A stretch of DNA of 60,719 nucleotides from an uncultured Eubacteriales bacterium (GTDB lineage: Bacteria > Bacillota > Clostridia > UBA1381 > UMGS1253): contig CABUKE010000011.1 in the NCBI GenBank assembly GCA_902492065.1, forward strand, positions 1-60,719, written 5' to 3'. Positions within the stretch are counted from its first letter, which is position 1. The number at the start of each line of letters is the position of its first letter. A program made the position numbers and the translations under genes. Shown here one piece after another: positions 50,439 through 59,723 of the stretch. The notes below the pieces were generated by a model that saw only the letters and a list, made by a program, of their open reading frames with translations, did no database searches and had not been told where the DNA came from.

Positions 50439-52169
50439 GTGAAGAAGTGGATGAGCCTTGTTCTGGCGGCGTGTATGCTTTTGTCCTGTATGGGGACTGC
50501 CTTTGCGGCGGACACCTACCGCGTGGGGGACTACGATGTTCCCTATGACGAGGGGAGCGCGCAGCGGCTCGGACAGCTCGGGCTGTTTTATGGGACTGGA
50601 AGCGGTTACGCATTGGACGAGGCGGTGACGCGCGCGCAGGCGGTGGTGATGACGCTTCGCATGATGGGCGAGGATATGGAAACTGCTGGGGACAGCAACC
50701 CATTTGCCGACATGGAAGGCCACTGGGCGCAGGCGGCTGTGGCGCACGCCTATGCGCTTGACTATGTGAATGGGACAGGCACGGACACGTTCGAGCCGGA
50801 GCGCGGCGTGACCGGGCGCGAGTTTGTCAAAATGCTTTTAAGCGCGATGGGCTATGAGGGCGTTACGATTGACAATGCCTACGACAAGGGCGTGGAGGCG
50901 CAGCTTCTGGTCAACAACTTCACAGAGGCGGCTGTGCAGGACGCGGCGTACGCGCTCAACCGGAACGACATGGTTTCCATCTGTGAGAGCGCGTTGCTTG
51001 CCAAGACGGCAGACGGCACGATGCTGAAAGACGTGCTGGTGGAGAAGGGCGTGTTTACCATCCAGCAATTCAATGACGTCATGCTGTGCGTGACGCCGCT
51101 GCCGCAGGAGGAGCGCGGCTTTGGGTGGAACTTGAACATGCTGATGCCGCAGGACGAAAACTACATGTTCTCGCCGCTGAGTATCAAGTTTGCGCTCGCC
51201 ATGGCGGCAAACGGGGCCGAGGGTGAAACGCAGGAGGAAGTCCTCTCCGCGCTCGGTATCGACGACCTTGACGCATTCAACGCGCAGGTGCAGGGACTGA
51301 TTGCCGCGTATGGTGCAAACGAGGATGTACAGCTTAGCATTGCAAACTCCATCTGGCTCAACCGCGACTATGCCGGCGCGCAGTCCGCACGTTTTAACAG
51401 CGGATTTTTGAAGCTGATGGCCGACTACTATGCGGCGGAGGCCGATACGGTCACAAACGCGGACGGCGTGGAGAGAATTAATGGCTGGATTGAGCAGAAG
51501 ACGAATGGGAAAATCAAGGATGTTCTTGAGGATTCCAACTTCCTTGCCGCGCTTGTCAATGCAGTGTACTTTAAAGGCGCGTGGCGTGAGCAATTCAGTG
51601 AAGGAATGACGATTCCAGACACGTTTATAAGCCGCGACGGCAGCGAGAAGGAAGTCGACTTCATGCACCAGACGGGGTACTTTGATTACTACGAGGATGA
51701 TATGGTACAGATGGTGCGCCTGCCGTATGAGGATACGGATATTGCGATGTATATCGCGCTGCCGTCCGTGCGGGAGGTTGACCTTGACCGCTATATTGAA
51801 AAGATGGAGTCAAAGCGCGTTGCGCTTTCGATCCCGAAGTTTAAGGTTGAGTTTGATACGGAGCTGAACGGCATGCTTAGCCAGCTTGGGATAACGGCGG
51901 CATTTTCGCCGGAGAATGCGCGCTTTACGAAAATGATCGACGACTACCCGTACAATATCTTTTTGGATAAAGTCATCCACAAGACATACATTGACGTGGA
52001 CGAGAACGGGACCGAGGCCGCGGCTGTGACGGTTGCGCTGCCCGGCGGGTCCAGCGCGCCGACGGAGGACCCGATTGCGTTTACGGCGGACCGGCCGTTT
52101 ACGTACTTCATTTATGACGAGGCCAACGGCGAGGTGCTGTTTTTGGGCGAATATGCCTATGCGCAGTGA
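50439..52169 (+). CDS. SLH-domain serpin, secreted protease inhibitor
   Basis: 576 residues. A signal peptide (MKKWMSLVLAACMLLSCMGTAFA) is followed by S-layer-homology segments (about 30-200: NPFADMEGHWAQAAVAHAYA, then FEPERGVTGREFVKMLLSAMGY) and a full serpin domain (about 205-576: NYMFSPLSIKFALAMAANGA, LVNAVYFKGAW, FTADRPFTYFIYD). The hinge GTEAAAVT is alanine-rich as in inhibitory serpins; counting from the P17 Glu puts P1-P1' at Ser-Ser. It would sit on the cell wall and trap serine proteases. The start is GTG at 50439 behind AAAGGGGG. Confidence 0.93.
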   Translation: MKKWMSLVLAACMLLSCMGTAFAADTYRVGDYDVPYDEGSAQRLGQLGLFYGTGSGYALDEAVTRAQAVVMTLRMMGEDMETAGDSNPFADMEGHWAQAAVAHAYALDYVNGTGTDTFEPERGVTGREFVKMLLSAMGYEGVTIDNAYDKGVEAQLLVNNFTEAAVQDAAYALNRNDMVSICESALLAKTADGTMLKDVLVEKGVFTIQQFNDVMLCVTPLPQEERGFGWNLNMLMPQDENYMFSPLSIKFALAMAANGAEGETQEEVLSALGIDDLDAFNAQVQGLIAAYGANEDVQLSIANSIWLNRDYAGAQSARFNSGFLKLMADYYAAEADTVTNADGVERINGWIEQKTNGKIKDVLEDSNFLAALVNAVYFKGAWREQFSEGMTIPDTFISRDGSEKEVDFMHQTGYFDYYEDDMVQMVRLPYEDTDIAMYIALPSVREVDLDRYIEKMESKRVALSIPKFKVEFDTELNGMLSQLGITAAFSPENARFTKMIDDYPYNIFLDKVIHKTYIDVDENGTEAAAVTVALPGGSSAPTEDPIAFTADRPFTYFIYDEANGEVLFLGEYAYAQ

Positions 52170-52197
52170 GGCATAGATACATACAAACAGGAGAAGC

Positions 52198-52230
52198 AAA
52201 AGCGGCGGGAAACACTCCCGCCGCTTTTGT
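52198..52230. terminator. bidirectional terminator between the serpin gene and glmS
   Basis: AAAAGCGGCGGGA/TCCCGCCGCTTTT stem with a 5-base loop. Confidence 0.92.
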
Positions 52231-52240
52231 TATGCTCATT

Positions 52241-54070
52241 TTATTCTACAGTTACCGACTTTGCAAGGTTGCGCGGCTTATCCACGTCGCAGCCCTTGTT
52301 GACCGACATATAATACGCAAAAATCTGGAGTGGTACAATCTCGAGCGCCGGGGCCAGGAGCGGCAGCGTCCGCGGGATATAGTAGACCGCGCTGCATTCG
52401 CTCTCGATAAGGGTGTCGCCCTCCATGGCAACGCCGAACACTGCCGCGCCGCGCGTCGTTACCTCGCGGATGTTGCTGAGCGTCTTTTCAAACAGGTGCG
52501 CCTGTGTCGCAAGCGCGACTACGTTCGTCCCATCCTCCATAAGCGAGATGGTTCCATGCTTGAGTTCGCCTGCCGCGTATGCCTCCGAATGGATGTAGGA
52601 AATCTCCTTGAGCTTGAGCGAGCCCTCGAGCGCAAGACAGTAATCAAGCCCGCGCCCGAGGAAGAACACGTCCTTTGTGTTGTAGTGCGTCGCTGCATAC
52701 TCCTGCAGGAGCGATACGTCTTGCAGCATTGTTTCAATTTTCTCCGGAATTTTTAGCATTTCCGCCACAATCTCGCGGTGCTTTTCGTCCGAGAGGTGGC
52801 CCCGCGCCGATGCAAAGTGCAGCGCCAGCAGGTACAATACCTGCAACTGGGTCGAGTAGGCTTTTGTCGTCGCAACGGCAATCTCCGGCCCCGCCCAGGT
52901 GTAGATGACGTCGTCGGCCTCGCGTGCGACAGAGCTGCCGACTACGTTGACGATTGCCAGCACGCGGCACCCGCGCCGCTTTGCCTCCCGCATGGCGGCG
53001 AGCGTGTCCGCCGTTTCGCCCGACTGGCTGATGACGATAACGAGGTCGTCCGTGCTCAAAATGGGGTTACGGTAGCGGAACTCTGACGCAAGCTCCGTCT
53101 CTGTGGACAGGCGGGCAAGATCCTCAAACAGATACCGCCCCACCACGCCGACGTGGTAGGCGCTGCCGCACCCGATGATGTGCACCTTGCCGAGCTTTTG
53201 CACCGCTTCGTCCGTCAGCGACAAATCGTCCAAAAACACCTTCCCGTCGCGGATGCGCGGGCTGATGGTGTCGCGGATGGCGGCCGGCTGCTCAAAGATT
53301 TCCTTGAGCATAAAATGTTCGAAGCCGCCCTTCTCCGCCGCGCTCGCATCCCACGTCACATGAAAGACTTCTTTTTCGATCGGCTGCTTGTCGACGTCGA
53401 GCAGCTTAACGGTTCCGTCTTTGAACCACGCAATTTCCCCGTCCTCGAGCAGGTACACGTCACGCGTATAGTCGAGCACGGCAGGTATGTCGGAGGCGAT
53501 ATAGTTTTCCCCGTCACCAAGCCCGACAATCAGGGGCGAGTCCTTGCGCACGGCAAACATCTCCCCCGGATGGTCAGCGCAGAGCACGCCGAGCGCATAG
53601 CTGCCCTCCAGCCGGCTGAGCGCGCGGGCGAGCGCGTCAATCATGTTGCCGGCATAGTAGTAGTAGTCGAGCAGGTGGCTGATGACTTCTGTATCCGTGT
53701 CGGACAGGAAGGTGTAGCCCTTTTTGATTAGGGAAGCCTTTAACTGCTTATAATTTTCAATGATTCCGTTGTGTACAACGGCAATCCGCCCGTCGCGGCT
53801 CAGGTGCGGGTGGGAGTTCGTATCCGACGGCGCGCCGTGCGTCGCCCAGCGCGTATGCCCGATGCCGATGTTCCCCTCGAGCGCATTGCCGCCGTCTGTC
53901 ATGTCGGACAATACCTTGAGGCGGCCCTTCGCCTTCACCATTTCGATCTTATTTCCCTGCAATACGGCGACGCCCGCCGAGTCATATCCGCGGTATTCCA
54001 GCTTTTTCAGCCCATTCATCAAAATCGGCGCGGCCTTTCTCGGGCCGATGTAACCGACGATTCCACACAT
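52241..54070 (-). CDS. glmS: glucosamine-6-phosphate synthase
   Basis: 609-residue amidotransferase making glucosamine-6-phosphate, the entry to wall amino sugars. The N-terminal Ntn glutaminase begins MCGIVGYIG; Cys2 becomes the nucleophile, which fixes the start at 54070 rather than the ATG 6 bases earlier. GHTRWATHG, two SIS isomerase domains (SQSGETADTLAAMREAK) and the C-terminal KSVTVE are intact. No glmS ribozyme core is evident; the leader has only an ATACGCCG/CGGCGTAT hairpin (54100-54120). Confidence 0.96.
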   Translation of the reverse strand: MCGIVGYIGPRKAAPILMNGLKKLEYRGYDSAGVAVLQGNKIEMVKAKGRLKVLSDMTDGGNALEGNIGIGHTRWATHGAPSDTNSHPHLSRDGRIAVVHNGIIENYKQLKASLIKKGYTFLSDTDTEVISHLLDYYYYAGNMIDALARALSRLEGSYALGVLCADHPGEMFAVRKDSPLIVGLGDGENYIASDIPAVLDYTRDVYLLEDGEIAWFKDGTVKLLDVDKQPIEKEVFHVTWDASAAEKGGFEHFMLKEIFEQPAAIRDTISPRIRDGKVFLDDLSLTDEAVQKLGKVHIIGCGSAYHVGVVGRYLFEDLARLSTETELASEFRYRNPILSTDDLVIVISQSGETADTLAAMREAKRRGCRVLAIVNVVGSSVAREADDVIYTWAGPEIAVATTKAYSTQLQVLYLLALHFASARGHLSDEKHREIVAEMLKIPEKIETMLQDVSLLQEYAATHYNTKDVFFLGRGLDYCLALEGSLKLKEISYIHSEAYAAGELKHGTISLMEDGTNVVALATQAHLFEKTLSNIREVTTRGAAVFGVAMEGDTLIESECSAVYYIPRTLPLLAPALEIVPLQIFAYYMSVNKGCDVDKPRNLAKSVTVE

Positions 54071-54120
54071 GTACATCCAACTCCCTTCAAATAGATAAGA
54101 TACGCCGTAGCGCGGCGTAT

Positions 54121-54248
54121 ATACTATCACTATCTTGTGCCATTATAGCATAAAGTTGCGGAAATAGAAATAAAAAATTTTACAGCGCGCACGTTTTTCT
54201 GTCTGTATGGAGGAACCGCTTGACGAAAAACGGCAATAGTGATAGTAT
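54121..54248. promoter_or_regulatory. inverted 13-bp repeat in the glmS-malic enzyme divergent region
   Basis: ATACTATCACTAT (54121-54133) and its exact complement ATAGTGATAGTAT (54236-54248) lie 102 bases apart, one in each gene's leader or promoter. The right copy contains the -10 of the malic enzyme promoter. A shared regulator is plausible. Confidence 0.6.
54220..54248 (+). promoter_or_regulatory. malic enzyme promoter
   Basis: TTGACG (54220-54225), 17-base spacer, TAGTAT (54243-54248). Confidence 0.7.
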
Positions 54249-54287
54249 GGTAACGGTGTACAAACTACTTTTTGGAGGGAATTCACG

Positions 54288-55460
<1,173 letters not shown>

Positions 55461-55479
55461 GGGAAAACATAAAAATAAG

Positions 55480-55513
55480 ACAAGCCGTTCGAGCTGGACG
55501 GCTTGTTTTTTTA
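55480..55513 (+). terminator. terminator of the malic enzyme gene
   Basis: ACAAGCCGT/ACGGCTTGT stem with a 9-base loop, followed by a long T tract (to 55526). Confidence 0.92.
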
Positions 55514-55536
55514 TTTTTTTTTTTTTGTAAAGTACA

Positions 55537-55566
55537 CTTGACATTACAAAAATGCTGTGCTACAAT
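55537..55566 (+). promoter_or_regulatory. promoter of the Xre/membrane-protein pair
   Basis: TTGACA (55537-55542), 18-base spacer, TACAAT (55561-55566). Confidence 0.75.
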
Positions 55567-55605
55567 ACCATCATGGAAAGCGAACTTTACATAGGAGGTG
55601 CAGAG

Positions 55606-55809
55606 GTGAAAAACAGGCTGGAGGAAATCCGGAAGGCGCGCGGCATCCGGCAGGAGGAGCTTGCGGATGCGCTGTCCGTGTCGCGGCAGACAATCAGCTC
55701 GCTCGAAAACGGACGTTATAACCCGTCTATTCTGCTGGCGTTCAAGCTGGCGCGCTATTTTGGTATGAAAATCGAGGATATTTTTATCGATGAGGAGGCA
55801 GAAGAATGA
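55606..55809 (+). CDS. YozG-like Xre-family regulator
   Basis: 67-residue helix-turn-helix protein (MKNRLEEIRKARGIRQEELADALSVSRQTISSLENGRYNPSILLAFKLARYFGMKIEDIFI, read in parts), the small subgroup often paired with a membrane protein. The start is GTG at 55606, 7 bases after AGGAGG. It overlaps the next gene by 4 bases, so both are translationally coupled. Confidence 0.92.
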   Translation: MKNRLEEIRKARGIRQEELADALSVSRQTISSLENGRYNPSILLAFKLARYFGMKIEDIFIDEEAEE

Positions 55810-56231
55810 AAAAGAAGGTAGGAATCGTAATTAAGGTCGTGCTGGGGCTGCTGCTCGGCGGGGGAATCCTATTGCTGAAAACGCTGCCGGACGCAGCAGG
55901 GATGCGCATTTTGCCATACGTATGTATCGGTGTGGGGTGCGGCCTGTTCGGACACGGCGTCGGCGACTGGGCGAGCCGCATGGCGGTCCGCAGCCATCCG
56001 GATGTGGAACGCCAGCTCGAAATCGAACAAAAGGACGAGCGCAACGTCGCAATCGAACGTCGGGCGAAGGCGAAAGCCTTTGATATTATGGTCTTTGTGT
56101 TTGGCGCGCTGGAGCTTGCCTTTGCGCTTATGGAGGTCGACCTTGCCGCCGTGCTGTTGCTGGTGTTCGCGTATCTGTTCGTGATTGGGTGCGGGGTGTA
56201 TTACCGGATTAAGTTCGATAAAGAGATGTAA
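55806..56231 (+). CDS. membrane protein, DUF6442-like
   Basis: 141 residues with about four hydrophobic helices. The cytoplasmic loop IEQKDERNVAIERRAKAKAFDIM is typical of small membrane proteins encoded next to YozG-like regulators. Function unknown; the coupling (ATGA overlap) suggests the regulator and membrane protein act as a pair, perhaps as an envelope sensor. Confidence 0.82.
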   Translation: MKKKVGIVIKVVLGLLLGGGILLLKTLPDAAGMRILPYVCIGVGCGLFGHGVGDWASRMAVRSHPDVERQLEIEQKDERNVAIERRAKAKAFDIMVFVFGALELAFALMEVDLAAVLLLVFAYLFVIGCGVYYRIKFDKEM

Positions 56232-56232
56232 G

Positions 56233-56264
56233 AAAAAAGCTGTACGGGATTCCGTACAGCTTTT
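56233..56264. terminator. bidirectional terminator
   Basis: AAAAGCTGTACGG/CCGTACAGCTTTT stem with a 4-base loop. Confidence 0.93.
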
Positions 56265-56275
56265 GTGCTTGATTC

Positions 56276-58069
56276 TTATAACCCCTCCGGTGGAGTGGGA
56301 ATCGGTTTTTTTGTTGGCGTCGCGGAAGCGGTTGGAGGCGGTGTAACAGCACTGGGCGACGGCGATGGCTTCTCCGTTTCCGTTGGCGTTACGCTCGCCG
56401 GTTCGTTCGGCTCCTCGCTCGGCGTCGGAGTTGGCGTTGCTTCGGCGGCTGTTCCCACGCGAACAACGCGGTTAACCATGGTATAGGTGCTCTTGTGCAG
56501 GAATTTGTTTTCTACTTCCTTACCGTTTTCGTAAATAACCTTATACGTGTTGACCACGTGGCCGGTAAAGCCGGGTGCATCCTCAACACGTTTACCGGCG
56601 GGCAGGGTGCTGTCTTCAATTTCTGTCGTCTGGTACGGCGTCTTGCTAACTGTTTCGGTCGTGATTTTGACGGTCTTATTCTTGTTTTCTTTTGTACCCA
56701 GAATATTAACCGAAACAACACCGCCGCCCCATGAGGCTGTAACCTTGACCGGCATATTCGTGTTGTTTTTGAACCGGAAGTCGAGCGAGCCATACGCTAC
56801 GGTCGCATCCATGCCAAGCGGTGCATACGTAACCTCGAGCGAGTGCTCGTGGCGCTCCGTTACCTGCAGGTCGGCATACAGCACGGCAGCGTACAGAGTG
56901 GAACTCGTCTGGCAGATGCCGCCGCCAAGCCCGTCTACCATCTTATTGTTCTCATAGACGGACGCAGCCTTAAAGCCTCTTGCCGCGGTACGCGGGCCGA
57001 CAACGCCGTTGTAGGAGAACTCGTCGCCCGGCAGCAGGATAGTCCCGTTAATCAGCTTCGCCGCCAGCTCGACATTTGCTGCACGCGGCTTATTGGAGGT
57101 CATATATTTGGTAGAAAAGCTGCCCAAACTATCTGCAAACAGCGACGTGCTCAAATCGCCCGCCTTTACAGACGCTTCATGGATAATAAATGGAATCGTC
57201 ACTGGGGCAGAACCTGGTTTAAATCCCTTGAGCAGACTCTTTGCGCTCTCAACGTCAATCTCGCGCCCGTTGATTTCGTCCGCGATGACAACCTGGCCAT
57301 TTTCAAGGGCATATTTTGCGTCCTGTGGGTCGCGCTTTGTCGTTTCATACAGTTCTTCAACGTCAATGTCGGCAGGGTTCGTATTTACCTTGCTCACTAT
57401 AACGGTTTCCTGCGCCGCAGGCTTTATTGCAGCAAGCGCCTGCTCTTTGACCGAGGCAACATCCACGCCGAGGCCCTCCTTGCCGGCGGTTACGACAATT
57501 TCCGTCTCTTTTACATCCACCTCATGCTGGACAAGCGTGCCGCCAACTTCTTTTGCAAAGCTGTTGAGCATGGTATCGAGCTTTACATGGTCATAGGCAA
57601 ACACATACCCAACGTCCTTTTTGGAAAACTTGGCAGCCATTGCCGTAAACATGTTCCCCTTTGCATACGAAACGGCCTTGTCCGCCGTCTGCTCTGCGTC
57701 AACGCGCAAATCAATCGACTCCTGCGTGATAGTAAGCGCATGGTCGGAATCGTCCATATCCAATGTCACAGTAGAAGGTGCGTATGGGTTTTCCAGCCCG
57801 TTCAGATACGAAACAACCTCGTCGCGCGTCTTTCCGCTCATGTCCTGTCCGCCGACAAGCACGCCGTCGCTGACAATATTTTTATCAACTGCGAACGCGC
57901 TGACCAGTCCAAAGATAAGCGTCCCAATCAGTAGGAGCGCAATGACACAAACTGTTATCAAAAGTGGCTTGTTCACTTTTTTTGTTTTCTTTTTTCTCCG
58001 CGCCGCGCTGCCGCGCACAGAGGCCGACTCCTCCGGCGGCTTTTTTGGTGGGGTACGATATTGGCTCAC
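56276..58069 (-). CDS. VanW/G5-domain cell-wall protein
   Basis: 597-residue envelope protein. A basic cytoplasmic N-terminus (RRKKKTKKVNK), one membrane anchor (about residues 35-60), two PG_binding_4-type repeats (about 65-310), a VanW domain (about 320-460: LLPGDEFSYNGVVGPRTAARGF, GGGICQTSSTLYAAVLYADL), a G5 domain (about 470-540) and a Pro/Thr/Ser-rich tail. Such YoaR-like proteins bind peptidoglycan; VanW's exact activity is unknown. The start is GTG at 58069 after AAAGGAG. Divergent from the YabE-like gene. Confidence 0.92.
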   Translation of the reverse strand: MSQYRTPPKKPPEESASVRGSAARRKKKTKKVNKPLLITVCVIALLLIGTLIFGLVSAFAVDKNIVSDGVLVGGQDMSGKTRDEVVSYLNGLENPYAPSTVTLDMDDSDHALTITQESIDLRVDAEQTADKAVSYAKGNMFTAMAAKFSKKDVGYVFAYDHVKLDTMLNSFAKEVGGTLVQHEVDVKETEIVVTAGKEGLGVDVASVKEQALAAIKPAAQETVIVSKVNTNPADIDVEELYETTKRDPQDAKYALENGQVVIADEINGREIDVESAKSLLKGFKPGSAPVTIPFIIHEASVKAGDLSTSLFADSLGSFSTKYMTSNKPRAANVELAAKLINGTILLPGDEFSYNGVVGPRTAARGFKAASVYENNKMVDGLGGGICQTSSTLYAAVLYADLQVTERHEHSLEVTYAPLGMDATVAYGSLDFRFKNNTNMPVKVTASWGGGVVSVNILGTKENKNKTVKITTETVSKTPYQTTEIEDSTLPAGKRVEDAPGFTGHVVNTYKVIYENGKEVENKFLHKSTYTMVNRVVRVGTAAEATPTPTPSEEPNEPASVTPTETEKPSPSPSAVTPPPTASATPTKKPIPTPPEGL

Positions 58070-58428
58070 GAAAAAAACTCCTTTATCATAAAATCAATTG
58101 TGTGCTAAATATAGTATATTTATTCCAATAACGCCACAGAATATACTATTTTCAGGATATCTACATTTTACTACAAAAACCGTGTAAAGTAAAGCAAAAC
58201 AGCGCATTTTTCCACATCTTTTTCCCATATAGAGCGGAAAAAAAAAGAAGCATGTTACATACTTTTTACAGGATGGGTATAAATACACGAAAGCAGGGCA
58301 AAATTGTATTAACATTTCGTAACATTTGAGCAGGTAGGGATACACAGTATTGTGCGCAGTTTTGCCTGAAAATTGCGGGAATTTGCGAAAAATGAAGGTG
58401 AAATTATTACAAAAATATTAAATAAACC
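58070..58428. other. long divergent intergenic region
   Basis: No gene seen. AT-rich DNA between the VanW and YabE-like genes. It holds an ATAGTATATT (58111-58120)/AATATACTAT (58140-58149) inverted repeat near the VanW start and TGTTAC/TGTTAA half-sites on the minus strand around 58312-58327. Confidence 0.5.
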
Positions 58429-58457
58429 TTGACAAATGTGTGAAATGGGAGTAGAAT
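58429..58457 (+). promoter_or_regulatory. promoter of the YabE-like gene
   Basis: TTGACA (58429-58434), 17-base spacer, TAGAAT (58452-58457); leaves a leader of about 118 bases. Confidence 0.8.
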
Positions 58458-58463
58458 GGGCCT

Positions 58464-58581
58464 TGCCCAAATCAAACAACAGTAAACCCGCCCTGTGCGG
58501 CAGGCTGGTTTGCCTTTGGAATGCAAAATACAGCTTTTCTTGTGTTCCGAGCGGCCTGCTGTGGCGGAGAACGGAGGAAGT
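58464..58581 (+). promoter_or_regulatory. structured 5' leader of the YabE-like gene
   Basis: The leader folds into a nested structure: outer CCGCC (58488-58492) with GGCGG (58563-58567) and inner GCAGGC (58500-58505) with GCCTGC (58554-58559). It encloses about 48 bases with GGAA/TTCC and an alternative AGGC/GCCT pairing. The outer helix ends five bases before the GGAGG ribosome site, so folding could control translation. I do not recognise a riboswitch class. Confidence 0.55.
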
Positions 58582-59637
58582 ATGGTTTTATTCGGCAAAT
58601 GGAATGTAAAACATTTGTCCCCTCGCAAAGCTTTGATTACCGGCACAATTGTAACATTGATGATTGCCGTTACCTTTATGACTCTGGTGGCGGCGGCGAG
58701 CTGGGAGGTCACAGTAAACGACAACGGAAACGTGGTAACACTGAAAACGACAAAGACGACCGTGGGTGCGGCGCTCGACGAAGCGGGCATCGTTCTCACG
58801 CCAGAGGATATTGTTTCCGCTGCATCCGACACTCCTATCAGCGAGGCAAGGCAAATCAATATCACACGAGCATTCGATATCCAAATAGCGGATATGGACG
58901 GAGAAAGGACAGTTCGCAGCGCACTGCCGACCGTGGGCGCGGTACTGGACCAATATGGAATCACGCTGGATGAAAACGATGAGGTAGAGCCGGCGGCGGA
59001 TGCGCAGACGTCCGCAGACATGCGCATCGCAATTGCGCGTGTTGACATCAGCGAAGTTACACAGGAAGAGGCAATTGGGTACGAAATTATTGAGGAGAAC
59101 TCGGATACAGTTGAAAAAGGAACGAAAAAGGTAGTCACGGAGGGGGAAAACGGTCTTGCGAACGTGACGTACCGCGTTGTGACGAAGAACGGCGAGGAAA
59201 CCGCGCGGGAGGAGATTGCCCGTGAAGTTGTGGCGGAGCCAGTCAACAAGGTTGTAGCAGTCGGCACAAAGGAGCCGGAGGCTGCGCCGGTTGCAAAGCT
59301 TGCGTCAAGAAGCGGAAGTTCGGTTTCAAAGGCAGGCGCAAAGGTTATTACCTGTCGGGCGACTGCATACGACGGGTCTTACGAAACACTTGGAAAGACA
59401 AACCCCAGGACGGCGCTTGGCAAAACGCCGACGGTTGGTACGGTTGCGGTTGACCCCGGCGTGATTCCGCTTGGGTCGCGGCTGTATATTGAAGCGGTGG
59501 ACGGTTCGTACGTATATGGGGAGTGTTTCGCAGGCGATACGGGCGTGTCGGGTTACCATGTGGATTTGTTTATGGGGTCGCGCGCAGAGGCGCTTAGCTT
59601 TGGATCCAGGCAGGTTCGGGTATACATTTTAGATTAA
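58582..59637 (+). CDS. YabE/Rpf-like protein with DUF348, G5 and 3D domains
   Basis: 351-residue wall hydrolase. A membrane anchor or uncleaved signal (about 18-40) is followed by two ubiquitin-like DUF348 repeats (about 45-150), a G5 domain (about 150-225) and a C-terminal 3D domain whose three aspartates lie in TVAVDPGVIPLGSRLYI, CFAGDTGVSG and YHVDLFM. The 3D domain is an MltA-like lytic transglycosylase fold. It resembles YabE/resuscitation factors, which act at wall remodelling. RBS ACGGAGGAAG. ksgA lies next to it, as in many Firmicutes. Confidence 0.92.
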   Translation: MVLFGKWNVKHLSPRKALITGTIVTLMIAVTFMTLVAAASWEVTVNDNGNVVTLKTTKTTVGAALDEAGIVLTPEDIVSAASDTPISEARQINITRAFDIQIADMDGERTVRSALPTVGAVLDQYGITLDENDEVEPAADAQTSADMRIAIARVDISEVTQEEAIGYEIIEENSDTVEKGTKKVVTEGENGLANVTYRVVTKNGEETAREEIAREVVAEPVNKVVAVGTKEPEAAPVAKLASRSGSSVSKAGAKVITCRATAYDGSYETLGKTNPRTALGKTPTVGTVAVDPGVIPLGSRLYIEAVDGSYVYGECFAGDTGVSGYHVDLFMGSRAEALSFGSRQVRVYILD

Positions 59638-59674
59638 GATTATAACTATTATTAAGAAGAAAGTGAATATTGGG

Positions 59675-59707
59675 CAAAAAGAGCCGTCCGGTGTGGACGG
59701 CTCTTTT
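59675..59707. terminator. bidirectional terminator between the YabE-like gene and ksgA
   Basis: AAAAGAGCCGTCC/GGACGGCTCTTTT stem with 5-base loop. Confidence 0.93.
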
Positions 59708-59723
59708 CATATTTATAATAATT

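Noticed and set aside
54071..54287. glmS ribozyme
   Set aside because: The leader holds only one small hairpin; the conserved double-pseudoknot core and cleavage site are not visible.
58300..58335. WalR box (TGTTAC/TGTTAA on the minus strand) before the YabE-like gene
   Set aside because: The half-sites are separated by 4 bases rather than the 5 of the WalR consensus; too weak to call despite the fitting gene function.
58464..58581. c-di-AMP (ydaO) riboswitch
   Set aside because: The leader lacks the conserved ydaO sequence elements and is shorter than typical members.
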